Below, piece after piece: positions 1 through 10,539 of a stretch of DNA of 34,581 nt (position 1 is its first letter; every line of letters starts with the position of its first letter). A model generated the notes under the pieces. The model ran no database searches and was not told the origin of the DNA. It was given only the letters and a program-made list of their open reading frames with translations. The position numbers were made by a program, and so were the translations under genes. This DNA comes from Paulinella micropora (lineage: Eukaryota > Cercozoa > Imbricatea > Euglyphida), in NCBI GenBank assembly GCA_009731375.1, contig BJOX01000117.1, forward strand, positions 920,147-954,727, read 5' to 3'.

Positions 1-2772
1 GTAGGAAGAGTAGGAAGTGTAGGAAGTGTAGGAAGTGTAGGAAGTGTAGGAAGTGTAGGAAGTGTAGGAAGTGTAGGAAGTGTAGGAAGTGTAGGAAGTG
101 TAGGAAGTGTAGGAAGTGTAGGAAGTGTAGGAAGTGTAGGAAGTGTAGGAAGTGTAGGAAGTGTAGGAAGTGTAGGAAGTGTAGGAAGTGTAGGAAGTGT
201 AGGAAGTGTAGGAAGTGTAGGAAGTGTAGGAAGTGTAGGAAGTGTAGGAAGTGTAGGAAGTGTAGGAAGTGTAGGAAGTGTAGGAAGTGTAGGAAGTGTA
301 GGAAGTGTAGGAAGTGTAGGAAGTGTAGGAAGTGTAGGAAGTGTAGGAAGTGTAGGAAGTGTAGGAAGTGTAGGAAGTGTAGGAAGTGTAGGAAGTGTAG
401 GAAGTGTAGGAAGTGTAGGAAGTGTAGGAAGTGTAGGAAGTGTAGGAAGTGTAGGAAGTGTAGGAAGTGTAGGAAGTGTAGGAAGTGTAGGAAGTGTAGG
501 AAGTGTAGGAAGTGTAGGAAGTGTAGGAAGTGTAGGAAGTGTAGGAAGTGTAGGAAGTGTAGGAAGTGTAGGAAGTGTAGGAAGTGTAGGAAGTGTAGGA
601 AGTGTAGGAAGTGTAGGAAGTGTAGGAAGTGTAGGAAGTGTAGGAAGTGTAGGAAGTGTAGGAAGTGTAGGAAGTGTAGGAAGTGTAGGAAGTGTAGGAA
701 GTGTAGGAAGTGTAGGAAGTGTAGGAAGTGTAGGAAGTGTAGGAAGTGTAGGAAGTGTAGGAAGTGTAGGAAGTGTAGGAAGTGTAGGAAGTGTAGGAAG
801 TGTAGGAAGTGTAGGAAGTGTAGGAAGTGTAGGAAGTGTAGGAAGTGTAGGAAGTGTAGGAAGTGTAGGAAGTGTAGGAAGTGTAGGAAGTGTAGGAAGT
901 GTAGGAAGTGTAGGAAGTGTAGGAAGTGTAGGAAGTGTAGGAAGTGTAGGAAGTGTAGGAAGTGTAGGAAGTGTAGGAAGTGTAGGAAGTGTAGGAAGTG
1001 TAGGAAGTGTAGGAAGTGTAGGAAGTGTAGGAAGTGTAGGAAGTGTAGGAAGTGTAGGAAGTGTAGGAAGTGTAGGAAGTGTAGGAAGTGTAGGAAGTGT
1101 AGGAAGTGTAGGAAGTGTAGGAAGTGTAGGAAGTGTAGGAAGTGTAGGAAGTGTAGGAAGTGTAGGAAGTGTAGGAAGTGTAGGAAGTGTAGGAAGTGTA
1201 GGAAGTGTAGGAAGTGTAGGAAGTGTAGGAAGTGTAGGAAGTGTAGGAAGTGTAGGAAGTGTAGGAAGTGTAGGAAGTGTAGGAAGTGTAGGAAGTGTAG
1301 GAAGTGTAGGAAGTGTAGGAAGTGTAGGAAGTGTAGGAAGTGTAGGAAGTGTAGGAAGTGTAGGAAGTGTAGGAAGTGTAGGAAGTGTAGGAAGTGTAGG
1401 AAGTGTAGGAAGTGTAGGAAGTGTAGGAAGTGTAGGAAGTGTAGGAAGTGTAGGAAGTGTAGGAAGTGTAGGAAGTGTAGGAAGTGTAGGAAGTGTAGGA
1501 AGTGTAGGAAGTGTAGGAAGTGTAGGAAGTGTAGGAAGTGTAGGAAGTGTAGGAAGTGTAGGAAGTGTAGGAAGTGTAGGAAGTGTAGGAAGTGTAGGAA
1601 GTGTAGGAAGTGTAGGAAGTGTAGGAAGTGTAGGAAGTGTAGGAAGTGTAGGAAGTGTAGGAAGTGTAGGAAGTGTAGGAAGTGTAGGAAGTGTAGGAAG
1701 TGTAGGAAGTGTAGGAAGTGTAGGAAGTGTAGGAAGTGTAGGAAGTGTAGGAAGTGTAGGAAGTGTAGGAAGTGTAGGAAGTGTAGGAAGTGTAGGAAGT
1801 GTAGGAAGTGTAGGAAGTGTAGGAAGTGTAGGAAGTGTAGGAAGTGTAGGAAGTGTAGGAAGTGTAGGAAGTGTAGGAAGTGTAGGAAGTGTAGGAAGTG
1901 TAGGAAGTGTAGGAAGTGTAGGAAGTGTAGGAAGTGTAGGAAGTGTAGGAAGTGTAGGAAGTGTAGGAAGTGTAGGAAGTGTAGGAAGTGTAGGAAGTGT
2001 AGGAAGTGTAGGAAGTGTAGGAAGTGTAGGAAGTGTAGGAAGTGTAGGAAGTGTAGGAAGTGTAGGAAGTGTAGGAAGTGTAGGAAGTGTAGGAAGTGTA
2101 GGAAGTGTAGGAAGTGTAGGAAGTGTAGGAAGTGTAGGAAGTGTAGGAAGTGTAGGAAGTGTAGGAAGTGTAGGAAGTGTAGGAAGTGTAGGAAGTGTAG
2201 GAAGTGTAGGAAGTGTAGGAAGTGTAGGAAGTGTAGGAAGTGTAGGAAGTGTAGGAAGTGTAGGAAGTGTAGGAAGTGTAGGAAGTGTAGGAAGTGTAGG
2301 AAGTGTAGGAAGTGTAGGAAGTGTAGGAAGTGTAGGAAGTGTAGGAAGTGTAGGAAGTGTAGGAAGTGTAGGAAGTGTAGGAAGTGTAGGAAGTGTAGGA
2401 AGTGTAGGAAGTGTAGGAAGTGTAGGAAGTGTAGGAAGTGTAGGAAGTGTAGGAAGTGTAGGAAGTGTAGGAAGTGTAGGAAGTGTAGGAAGTGTAGGAA
2501 GTGTAGGAAGTGTAGGAAGTGTAGGAAGTGTAGGAAGTGTAGGAAGTGTAGGAAGTGTAGGAAGTGTAGGAAGTGTAGGAAGTGTAGGAAGTGTAGGAAG
2601 TGTAGGAAGTGTAGGAAGTGTAGGAAGTGTAGGAAGTGTAGGAAGTGTAGGAAGTGTAGGAAGTGTAGGAAGTGTAGGAAGTGTAGGAAGTGTAGGAAGT
2701 GTAGGAAGTGTAGGAAGTGTAGGAAGTGTAGGAAGTGTAGGAAGTGTAGGAAGTGTAGGAAGTGTAGGAAGT
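1..2772. repeat. 9-bp satellite array, (GTAGGAAGT)x308
   Basis: An uninterrupted tandem array of the 9-mer GTAGGAAGT fills exactly 308 units. Only the first unit differs visibly (GTAGGAAGA). Because nine is a multiple of three, one plus frame reads Val-Gly-Ser throughout and all three minus frames are open, but there is no start codon and no unique sequence, so I do not call a gene. It ends at a 10-base N run (2773-2782), so true length and right boundary are unknown. Confidence 0.97.
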
Positions 2773-2782
2773 NNNNNNNNNN

Positions 2783-3240
2783 TCTCATTTTTCGTTCTGT
2801 GATTTTACCTTTTGGTTGTTGTGCAGCACAAGAGAGATGGAGAAAGATGATGCATGATTTCTGACTAGCATGTATGTGCTCCTCGCTATTCTTTCCTCTT
2901 GTTTGCACTTTGCGTTTGCTGGCAGTTAGGCAAGCAAAAATTTCCCATTTAGCAAAGCTGGGGCACGACCGCCACAACCACACCTACTTCAAACTTCCGC
3001 AAATTTCCCATTCAGCAAAGCACGACCGCCACAACCACGCCAGTGATTTATTGTGTTTCTGACTGTTTCTCAATATATGTAATTGTGCGCAACAAAAAAG
3101 CTCAAAACACATACGTTTTTCCCGTCATTCTTGCAATTGGTTGTCAAAAAATTGCGCAAACTTTCCAGACGGTAAATTTTGCCTTTTGCCTCAATCTTGC
3201 CACGTCGTGGCGCGGGCCGCCTGTCTAAGTAATTCTCGTT
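2783..3240. other. Unassigned host sequence with a short direct repeat
   Basis: No convincing gene. A segment reading roughly AAATTTCCCATT(T/C)AGCAAAG followed by CACGACCGCCACAACCAC occurs twice, near 2938-2981 and 3000-3038. The short open frames here overlap each other and show no recognisable protein features. Confidence 0.5.
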
Positions 3241-3660
3241 TTCTTGTATCAACTAGATCTACTAGATCTACTAGATCTAGTGCAGTACTGGAAGTAGTAG
3301 ATCAAGTACTACCAGTACTGGTAGTAGTACTAGATAGTATAACAGTACAAGGAAGATGTTACTACTACACTACTAGTCCTACTACTAAGTAGTACAGTAG
3401 TACTAGTACGTATACTAGTACTACTAGCACTAGTACTAGTACTACTAGTACTAGTAGTAGTAGTACTAGTAGTAGTACTAGTAATAGTAGTGGTACTAGT
3501 ACTAGTCTTCTTTTCTCCCTGGAACTGCTTGTACTTTTTCTTGTACATGACATGTACTAGTACTATAGCTAGCTGCTGCTGCTAGTTACTAAGTAATTAC
3601 TGCTTAGTACTACTAGTACTAGTACTAGCATAAACTACTAGTTTTAGTAGCACTAGTCAC
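3241..3660. repeat. CTAGTA/TAGTAC-rich simple sequence
   Basis: Dense mixture of ACTAGT, TAGTAC and AGTAGT words, highly self-complementary. Open frames in it encode only Ser/Thr/Val/Leu low-complexity peptides and are not genes. From 3661 to about 4030 the sequence is AT-rich without a recognisable feature. Confidence 0.8.
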
Positions 3661-4029
3661 TACCAGGAATGCGAAGATATTGATTTTAAAAGCAATATTA
3701 ATAATGCTTTTTTGAAAAATCAATATTAATACTAGTAATATCGAAGAAAATATCTAGAATAGTGATTTTATAGAGCAGATTGAGCTGCTGGGCCGGCAGT
3801 GTAACTTAAAAATCATACCTAGTGGCACCTGATACATTAAATTCAGCTTTCAATATTTTTCTAAAAAAAATTAATATTATTCTTCCTGAAAAAATTAATA
3901 TTTTTATACAAAAAAATGATGGATATTGATTAATTATTTTTTCAATATTTCTCACTGGTGGCAAGGCAAACGTAAGCTCTAAGTCCCAGAATTTTTTAAA
4001 GGTTCCGCACGAATTTGAAATTTTTTTTT

Positions 4030-4722
4030 TGCAAGATTAATATTCAATCAATTTCAGTACTATTGTAATATTGCTTTTTTACAATATTAATATTGTAACA
4101 ATTTCAATAATAATATTGTTTTTTGTCAATATTAATATTACAGTAATTTCAATATTAATATTTATTTTTTGCAATATTAATATTGCATCGATTTCAATTA
4201 TTAATTAATATTGTTTTTTTACAATATTAATATCACTAATTTCAATATATTAATATTTTTTTTTGCAATATTAATATTGCATACATTTCAATATTAATAT
4301 TACTTTTTTGCAATATTAATATTACATACATTTCAATCTTAATATTGCTTTTTGTAATATTAATATTGCATTAATTTCAATATTAATATTGCTTTTTTAC
4401 AATATTAATATTGCATACATTTCAATATTACTGTTGCTTTTCTGCAATATTTAATATTGTATCAATTTCAATATTAATATTGCTTTTCTGCAATATTAAT
4501 ATTACATCAATTTCAATATTAATATTGTTTTTTTGCAATATTAATATTGCATCAATTTCAATATTAATATTGCTAAATTAATATTGCATCAATTTCAATA
4601 TTAATATTGATTTTTTGCAATATTAATATTGTATCAATTTCAATATTAATATTTTTTTTTGCAATGTTAATATTGCATCAATTTCAATATTAATATTGCT
4701 TTTTTGCAATATTAATATTGTG
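4030..4722. repeat. AT-rich palindromic tandem array, T-spacer orientation
   Basis: About 14 imperfect units of roughly 48-50 bp. Each carries the palindrome CAATATTAATATTG twice, separated by a GCTTTTTTGC-like spacer and followed by ATCAATTT. The fullest core, TGCAATATTAATATTGCA, is its own reverse complement. The same family appears in reverse orientation at 6360-6985. Confidence 0.85.
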
Positions 4723-4723
4723 T

Positions 4724-5700
4724 CGGCCGGCCCGCACAATACATAGTGGCTTCAGCAGATGGACAGGTCCATTGGGCAACTGCGGCCCGTAATGTTCATC
4801 AGCCGGCAGCTGATTCCGGCGGAAAGGGAATACTGTACTAGGCAGCGGGAAGCGCTTGCCATAGTATGGGCTTTTCAAAGGTTGCGGGAGTACCTTTGGG
4901 GTACACCCAACATCTTGGTGAGAACGGATCACCACAACCTACAATGGCTTATGTCGGGAGACCATAGGAGTAGGTTGGCGAGGTGGCAGCTGGAATCGGC
5001 GGAGTATGACTTCACCATCCAGTACATCAAGGGCAAGAGGAATGTTGTCCCTGATTTCTGCTCTCGTTATGAGGACAAGAGTGGGAAGAAGGAGAAGGAT
5101 GTGGATGACTTGCAGCGTCGAAACACAGTTCGTGAGGTGCGGATGGCGCAGTTCGAATTTCGCACGCCGGGAGCGTTGTTGGCGATCATGGGACATGATG
5201 TGGACCTCCACGAGTGGGAGGAACAGGGGGCGGAGGATGCCAAGCTGCCATCGGTGCTATGGTATCACCCGTTCACTCATAATAACCATTAACGCGAAAC
5301 GCGTAGCGAGGAAGTGGCTGCGGTGGAGGCAGTCGAAGTGGCAGCACAAGAGAAATGCAAGTGTTGTTACTCGCAAATCGTCAGGGAGGCTTGTGAGGAT
5401 ATCCTATGGGCGGAAGCCAGGACCGCTGATAGGGATGAGGAACAGGAAGTTAAAGATTGACGGCACGGTGTCTTTAACGCGGCCTTGTTGCCGAAGGGCC
5501 CGATGTGTCTCAGTTTGGAGGATGAGGAAAGAGTTAAAGACGAAGATCTCTTTCAGCTGCCGGAAACACAACCGGACAAGGTTCGATTCCAGTTGGAGAC
5601 TGACACGGCTGGCAGACTGGCGTCGGTGGAAACTTTTCGGACTTTCACCAAGGAAAGTGCGGAATATAAGGAGTTACGGGAACATCTTGCGTCTTTTTCT
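4724..5700 (+). pseudogene. Ty3/gypsy-like pol remnant: RNase H domain and downstream tail
   Basis: The frame at 4759-5292 reads as the RNase H of a Ty3/gypsy polyprotein: RPVMFISRQL, then PAEREYCTRQREALAIVWAF, then a strand with RTDHHNLQWL, and finally the GKRNVVPDFCSR end typical just after the domain. The first part of RNase H, with its first acidic residue, is missing. A stop lies directly upstream, and beyond it is the AT-rich array, so the element is 5'-truncated. After the stop at 5290, coding-like sequence resumes in another frame (acidic, Cys-containing stretch about 5310-5460, then 5485-5700). No reverse transcriptase, integrase or LTR is visible. Function would have been degradation of the RNA strand during reverse transcription; the copy is dead. 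Confidence 0.75.
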
Positions 5701-6265
5701 GCTTCTGCTCCTACAATAGCTTCTGCCTCCATTCCTTCTTCTTTTCCTGCTCCTGCTCCTACTACAGCTTCTGCTTTCAGTCTTGTTGTCTCCAATCCTG
5801 TGTCTTTCCCTGCTCCTGCTCCTACTGTGGCTTCTGCTTCCACACCTACTCTATCTATCTATCTATCTATCTATCCATCTATCTATCCATCCATCCATCC
5901 ATCCATCCTCCTGCTCCTGCGCCTACTATAGCTTCTGCTTCCATTCCTGCTCCTGCTCGTGCTCCTGCTAGTGCGTACCTCTGCACCTACTTCGCCATCG
6001 CCTTCCGAAATCTTGAGTCGAGATATGCACACAACGAAAACATATTACTTCAAACAATAAATGTGCAAATAATTAGTAATGAACAGATATCAATGTAAAT
6101 ATATTGCAAATGATCCAATATTGATGTTGCCCTGCTCCTGCGCCTACTACAGCTTCTGCTTCCATTCCTGCTCCTGCTTGTGCTCCTGCTCGTGCGTACC
6201 CCTGCACCTACTTCGCCATCGAATTCCAAAATCTTGAGTCGTTGTATGCACACAACGTAAAATAG
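5697..6265. repeat. Low-complexity Ser/Pro/Ala-coding repeats, TATC/TCCA microsatellite and 130-bp direct repeat
   Basis: Imperfect repeats of GCTTCTGCTCCTAC-like units run through 5697-5850, followed by a TATC then TCCA microsatellite at about 5851-5906. A segment of about 130 bp starting at CTCCTGCGCCTACTA (near 5910-6040) is repeated almost identically near 6131-6263, both copies ending in a TGCACACAACG sequence. A minus-strand open frame covers part of the second copy but has no recognisable domain. Confidence 0.7.
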
Positions 6266-6359
6266 TTTTCCGTTGTCATTCTTCCTGCTCCCAAACAGGT
6301 GGCTAGAGACTGAGGGGTCAGCGTCCCTCCGATCCCGTCTCCGCACACGCCTGGGTCAT

Positions 6360-6985
6360 TCTGAGACAAATGAAAAAGATACAATATTATATTGCACAAA
6401 AGCAATATAAATATTAAAATCAACGCAATATTAATATTACAAAAAAGCAATATAAACATTGAAATGTATGCAATATTGCAAAAAAGCAATATAAACATTG
6501 AAACTGATGCAATGTTGATATTGCAAAAAAAGCAATATAATTATTGAAATATATGCAATATTAATATTGCACAAAATCAATATAAATATTGAAATCGATG
6601 CAATATTAAGATTGCAAAAAGCAATATAGAAATTGAAATGTATGCAACATTCATATTGCAAAAAAACAATATAAATATTGCAATCGATGCAATATTAATA
6701 TTGCAAAAAAGCAATCTGAAAATTGAAATTTATGCAATATTAATATTGCAAAAAAGCGTGAATATAAATATTTGAATTGATGCTGTATTAATATTGCAAA
6801 AAAGCAATATAAATGGTGAAATTTATGCAACATATATATTGCCAAATACCCATATAAATATTTCCAAACATCAATATAAATATTGCTAAATATCAAAATG
6901 AATATAGAAATTACCATTAAATACCCTCCTTACCAAAATATCAAAATAAATATTGCCAAATTTCAATATAAAAATTTACTAATAA
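6360..6985. repeat. AT-rich palindromic array, inverted relative to 4030-4722
   Basis: Units contain CAATATTAATATTGC followed by an A-rich spacer (GCAAAAAAGC), the reverse complement of the array at 4030-4722. The block at 6687-6712 is a full reverse-complement match to the left-array consensus. Many units have decayed to CAATATAAATATTG. From about 6836 the unit shifts to a shorter CAATATAAATATTGCCAAATAT form. Confidence 0.8.
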
Positions 6986-6989
6986 ACAT

Positions 6990-7495
6990 CTTTAGGAAAT
7001 AACTCTTTGTGACAAAGCAAGCACCCGAAACTTGATTGCGATCATCGAAATCTAGTGGCAAGAAATATTGCTCTCTACACGTAGGCTGGTGCATCCCGTC
7101 GCGACAACACGAACATAACATGCTTCTGAACTGGTTCGTATTTTCAAACCCGCATTTTTCACACACCCACGTTGACAGTTGTTCGTCAGGCGCAGGTTGA
7201 CGGTATCTCCGCCCGCAATTATGATCCAGCACAACCGTTTCCTCATCCTGCTCCTCCAGTCCAAAAGGCTCCTCCTATCGACAGTGGGGGAAAAAAAAAC
7301 CTCGAGTGCCACCTCACATCAATTGTGCGTGAATAGCTCGCGAGGCGCTGCATAACCGCCCGGAGGAGGCAAAACCACGACGTTTGGCCGAAAATATTCA
7401 GCCCATCGTCGCCAAAGCTCCCTGTCTTCACACTTTGGCCACTTTCCCTGTAAAGGATCCCCTTCACTTTCTTCCGGGAACGGTGCCTTCTCACA
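6990..7495 (-). pseudogene. Possible host coding remnant with RanBP2-like zinc finger
   Basis: On the minus strand, 7268 to about 6990 encodes a Trp-x-Cys-x2-Cys-x3-Asn...Cys-x2-Cys pattern (STWVCEKCGFEN then LCSCC), resembling a RanBP2-type zinc finger. Upstream on the same strand (about 7495-7325) another frame gives a plausible Trp/Pro-rich stretch (KWPKCEDRELWRRW) that ends at a stop. Between them is TTTTTTTTTCCCCC followed by GATAG, a good 3' splice site, so these may be exons of one gene; alternatively it is a broken gene. I do not recognise the full protein. Confidence 0.4.
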
Positions 7496-7760
7496 AAAAT
7501 ATCAATATAAATATTGCCAAATATCAATATAAACATTGCCCAATATCAATATAAACATTGCGGCCTAATGTACACTAATATCAATATAAATATTGCCAAA
7601 TATCAATATAGATATTGCCAAATATCAATATAGATCATGCAGAATATCAATATAAATATTGCCAAATATCAATATAAACATTGCCAAATATCAATATAAA
7701 TATTGCCATATATCAAAATAAACAATAATAAATGTCAAATATACATATATATTGCAAAAT
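7493..7760. repeat. Short AT-rich tandem array (CAATATAAATATTGCCAAATAT)n
   Basis: About ten copies of a 22-23-bp unit related to the second half of the 6360-6985 array. It separates two minus-strand coding-like segments and could be intronic. Confidence 0.75.
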
Positions 7761-7819
7761 ATTTATTGCAAAACGACAAGCCTTAGGGTCATAAAGATAT
7801 ATCGCCCACAAGCACTATT

Positions 7820-8115
7820 TCAGGTGTCTTCTTCTGAACATATCTCAACAACCTCACGCGCTAGCTCGCTCACCGCGCCCGAGTCCTCACTCATCTCAGA
7901 GTCAGCAGGGGTTTCTAGAGGGGTTTCTACGTCGCATCTCTTCTTTTTTCCTTTGTCCTCAGTGCTAGTAAAAAACGTGCGGCTAACGGAGGCTATATTC
8001 AGTTTGAAAACAGGGTGAAATCTTTGTTTGCAATTGCATGCCAAAGCTGCCGGCATTCAGTACAGGCTTCTCCAAAGATCATGCAATGTCTATGCCACCT
8101 CATATGTTTTTTTAG
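7820..8115 (-). pseudogene. Possible minus-strand host exon(s), acidic C terminus
   Basis: The minus frame ending at 7820 encodes a basic then Ser/Glu-rich tail (DKGKKKRCDVETPLETPADS, then SELAREVVEICSEEDT). Just upstream on the same strand (8115-8010) a different frame is Cys/His-rich (CLKKHMRWHRHC, then CTECRQLW), which would fit a metal-binding exon. Frames do not join without splicing or a shift. No family recognised. It may belong with the segment at 6990-7495. Confidence 0.3.
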
Positions 8116-8555
8116 GCATTTTAAGCGTTGGTAAAACGGGGGCACTTTTTACGTAATGAGTTTTTAACATGTTTTTATTCTGTTTTTTTTTATTAGAAAG
8201 CTTGAATGTTGAATTTCCGTGTGGAACGATAAAAAAATTTTACTTTTTAATTTGAATTCAAATTCAAGTGTTAACGGTAAAATAATCCGGAAATGAAAAC
8301 TATTAAAAAAAAAGAATGTAATTTTTTTTGTAATGGTGCTCGGTAATATAGGTGTTGAACTTTTATAATTGACAACCATTTTTAAAAAAGAAAAAAATAC
8401 ATTTTTACAGGAAGGAGCCCCATTTTTGTAATTTTTTGTTCTGTAATCACTAAAAAATGTTCAGGCCGGGCCAGGTCGGACGGTTTTTTAGCTCAGTCCC
8501 TATCGATATTTTTTTCAATTTTTTGCGACTCGAGGTGCTGTGCTCGTTTGGAGCC
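8116..8555. other. AT-rich upstream region of the interrupted host gene
   Basis: No gene seen. It includes homopolymer T and A runs and a GGCCGGGCCAGG motif at about 8463 whose reverse complement, CCTGGCCCGGCC, occurs at about 9485 inside the element's left arm. Promoter function for the host gene at 8556 is likely by position only. Confidence 0.4.
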
Positions 8556-8590
8556 ATGCCAAGGAAGCCTGGACTTGCTGAAAAGCGGAA
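8556..8590 (+). CDS. First 12 codons of host gene interrupted by the viral element
   Basis: An ATG in a good context (GAGCCATGCC) starts a basic N terminus, MPRKPGLAEKRK. The frame runs straight into the left TIR at 8591 and stops soon after, at 8646-8648. It continues in phase at 30144 on the other side of the element: codon 12 (AA|G) is split between 8590 and 30144. The joined reading frame with the exons at 30144-30864 and 30918-31340 would be about 392 residues. Confidence 0.7.
8586..8590. repeat. Left target-site duplication, CGGAA
   Basis: CGGAA directly precedes the left TIR, and CGGAA occurs one base outside the right TIR (30139-30143). Counting six bases gives GCGGAA versus ACGGAA, one mismatch, close to the 6-bp duplication usual for Polintons with retroviral-type integrases. 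Confidence 0.75.
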
Positions 8591-8753
8591 AGTAGATAAA
8601 TACACATTTTACTGGGTCGTTTTTTTTCCTCAAAAACGACCTTCGTAAAATGTATCGCACCCCCTCCTATTGATTTCCCAGTAAAATAAATACAAAGAAA
8701 CAAAAACAACCAAATAGCCTTATACAGCACACTTCAAGAAAACATGTATATAT
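8591..8753 (+). repeat. Left terminal inverted repeat (163 bp)
   Basis: Reverse complement of 29975-30137 with a single substitution (T at 8607). It contains internal inverted repeats: GGTCGTTTTT (8615-8624) with AAAAACGACC (8632-8641), flanked by TTTTAC and GTAAAA, and TTTTACTGGG (8607-8616) with CCCAGTAAAA (8678-8687). Ends begin with AG, as commonly seen in Polinton TIRs. Confidence 0.95.
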
Positions 8754-10539
8754 CATTAAATTGACCTTTTTCGTCTCTCCAGTTCGCCGAAAAAATGAAA
8801 AAGTTGGACACTTTCCAGTTTGTCAAAATCTGGCAAGAGGGTAAATTGACCTGAGCCTATAGGTGGCTGGTGTAAAATTTTTTTTCCACTTTTCCTTTTT
8901 ATCGGAATTTCAAATTGTCAGCAGAATTCCAGAAATTCTATCACATATTTTTTATTTTCATCAAAGGTCCATTATTACTTTTGCCTTTCTTTCTCTCTTG
9001 CTTGTTCTGATGTTTTCTGGTTCTATTTCTTCTCTCTTTAGCAATTCTTTTGTCTTCTTTTCCTTTATAATTTCTTTTGTTTGTTGTTTTATGTCTTTCA
9101 TATGTAAATTGAATGAATTTAGTGCGGTGGCACACGGAACTTAACGAGTTCTGATTATTTTTTAGTATTTTTTTTTTTTTGTTGTAGAGATCTAAATCAG
9201 ATGATTGGCTTGCCATATTCAACTCAAAAATTAAATTTGAATTTGAAATATACGTAACGGTAATATTTTTGACTATTTTATAATGTAATACTAAAATGTG
9301 ATTTTTTAATTTTTTTGATCAGGAAAGTATGGTGCGCAACCCTACACTTGTTAAGCTTTTATTTAGTGAAAACCACATGATTTTATCTGTTGTAATTACT
9401 TAGTTCTGCGTACCACCCGGCAAGACGTTCTGACCATGTTTTTCAGTAAAAAATGCAATGAAATTCCCCGGCTTCCACGGTGCGTCCTGGCCCGGCCAAC
9501 CTAGGAAAAAAGCACAGAGGGGAGGGTTCCCTGAGTGCATCAGATATCTCTTAGCACAAGACATATCATAGCTATCTAAGTATATACATAGTAACTTTGA
9601 GTGTTTTTCATCACTTGTATAAAATATCTTTTGATACTTTTACTTGTAGGCTACAAACTAGCTAGTAGAAAATCAGCTATTTTTTCCTTGTCGAAACATG
9701 AAAATCTATATTTTGTAGCTTAAGTATTATTTCTTGCACAGATGAATAGGTGAATCGTTTTGTATTATCATTAAACGTATTTCTCCAACTTTGTGTTATT
9801 TGTAAATGTCTGTGGAAGGCAAAAACTCAAAATCACAAAACCAGCATTTTTATGGTTTTGGGGACATATACATTTTAGTATTCATCAGTTTTAAGAATTT
9901 TAAGTATTGGAATCGTCTTTCACAACCATAAACTAAAGCTCCACCAAAGGATTTTTGTTCATTTTGCCTAGAAGCTACAAACCAAAAAGTGGGTTTTCAC
10001 AACTTCACGTGTCTGACCTACACATGCCTGTACATTTTTTCCTGGACCTTTCTCCTCCAGTTTTTTTAGTGTAATCATGTCTCCCTGACATATACTTACG
10101 ATAGATACAAAAATATTGAAAAAGGGATGTGTCTGCTTCATTCCTGGAGGCAGGTAAGTCCAAGATGTCGGAATGTCAAAAAAGTTTTGACCAGTTTTCT
10201 TCTAGGTTTCATGTATTTTTTAGCTCCCCTTCCCCCAGAATTCAAGCTATAGTGTATTTGAACCCCCCCCAACTCGTTTATGAGCTATAGGATCAGTAAT
10301 TCCTTTCATAATAAATTTTTGTTTGCTTTTTTATTTGCCCTTGAGGGACTGTTTTCCAGCCGACACTGTGTTTCTCAGAGATATTGAAAATTTTCCGAAA
10401 TTCGATTAAATCATTTGTTAAGACGTATTGTACAACGTTTCATAGTTCAAAATCTAATAAAATAACAACCAAAGACAGATTCTTTAATCATAATCGTGGT
10501 TGCAAACCATTTTTTTACCACATTGAATCAGCAAAAAAA
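8754..10539. other. Left arm of the element, largely without recognisable genes
   Basis: About 1.8 kb just inside the left TIR, with stop codons in all frames and no recognisable domain. Its composition (long T/A runs, mixed GC) differs from the compact viral coding to the right, and a GC-rich CCTGGCCCGGCC motif matches host sequence at about 8463. It may be nested host-derived DNA, a decayed gene region, or regulatory. The overlapping frames at 8863-9144 and 8941-9222 look like low-complexity shadows. Confidence 0.6.
8961..9101 (-). CDS. Possible small Lys/Glu-rich protein
   Basis: A 46-residue minus-strand frame: start MKDIKQQTKEII, a charged helix, and an end with SKRERKAKVIMDL. Composition is that of a real charged helical peptide rather than of the low-complexity frames overlapping it, but there is no family match and no clear promoter. 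It could be the tail of a broken gene. Confidence 0.22.
   Translation of the reverse strand: MKDIKQQTKEIIKEKKTKELLKREEIEPENIRTSKRERKAKVIMDL

Noticed and set aside
3141-3553. Ser/Thr- and Val/Leu-rich frames in the CTAGTA region
   Set aside because: Pure low-complexity translation of simple sequence.
4030-4722. CRISPR-like alternation of palindromic repeats and spacers
   Set aside because: Spacers are themselves repetitive, units vary, no cas genes, eukaryotic context.
5006-5719. 237-residue Arg/Trp-rich frame overlapping the RNase H remnant
   Set aside because: Shadow of the true frame, which has recognisable RNase H motifs.
8515-8730. Minus-strand gene in the left TIR matching the start of the frame at 29998
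   Set aside because: The similarity simply reflects the inverted repeat; no independent coding evidence.
8863-9144. Hydrophobic Phe/Ser-rich 93-residue frame in the left arm, a possible membrane protein
   Set aside because: Composed of T-rich low-complexity sequence; the reverse strand gives a more protein-like charged frame, and no motif supports either strongly.
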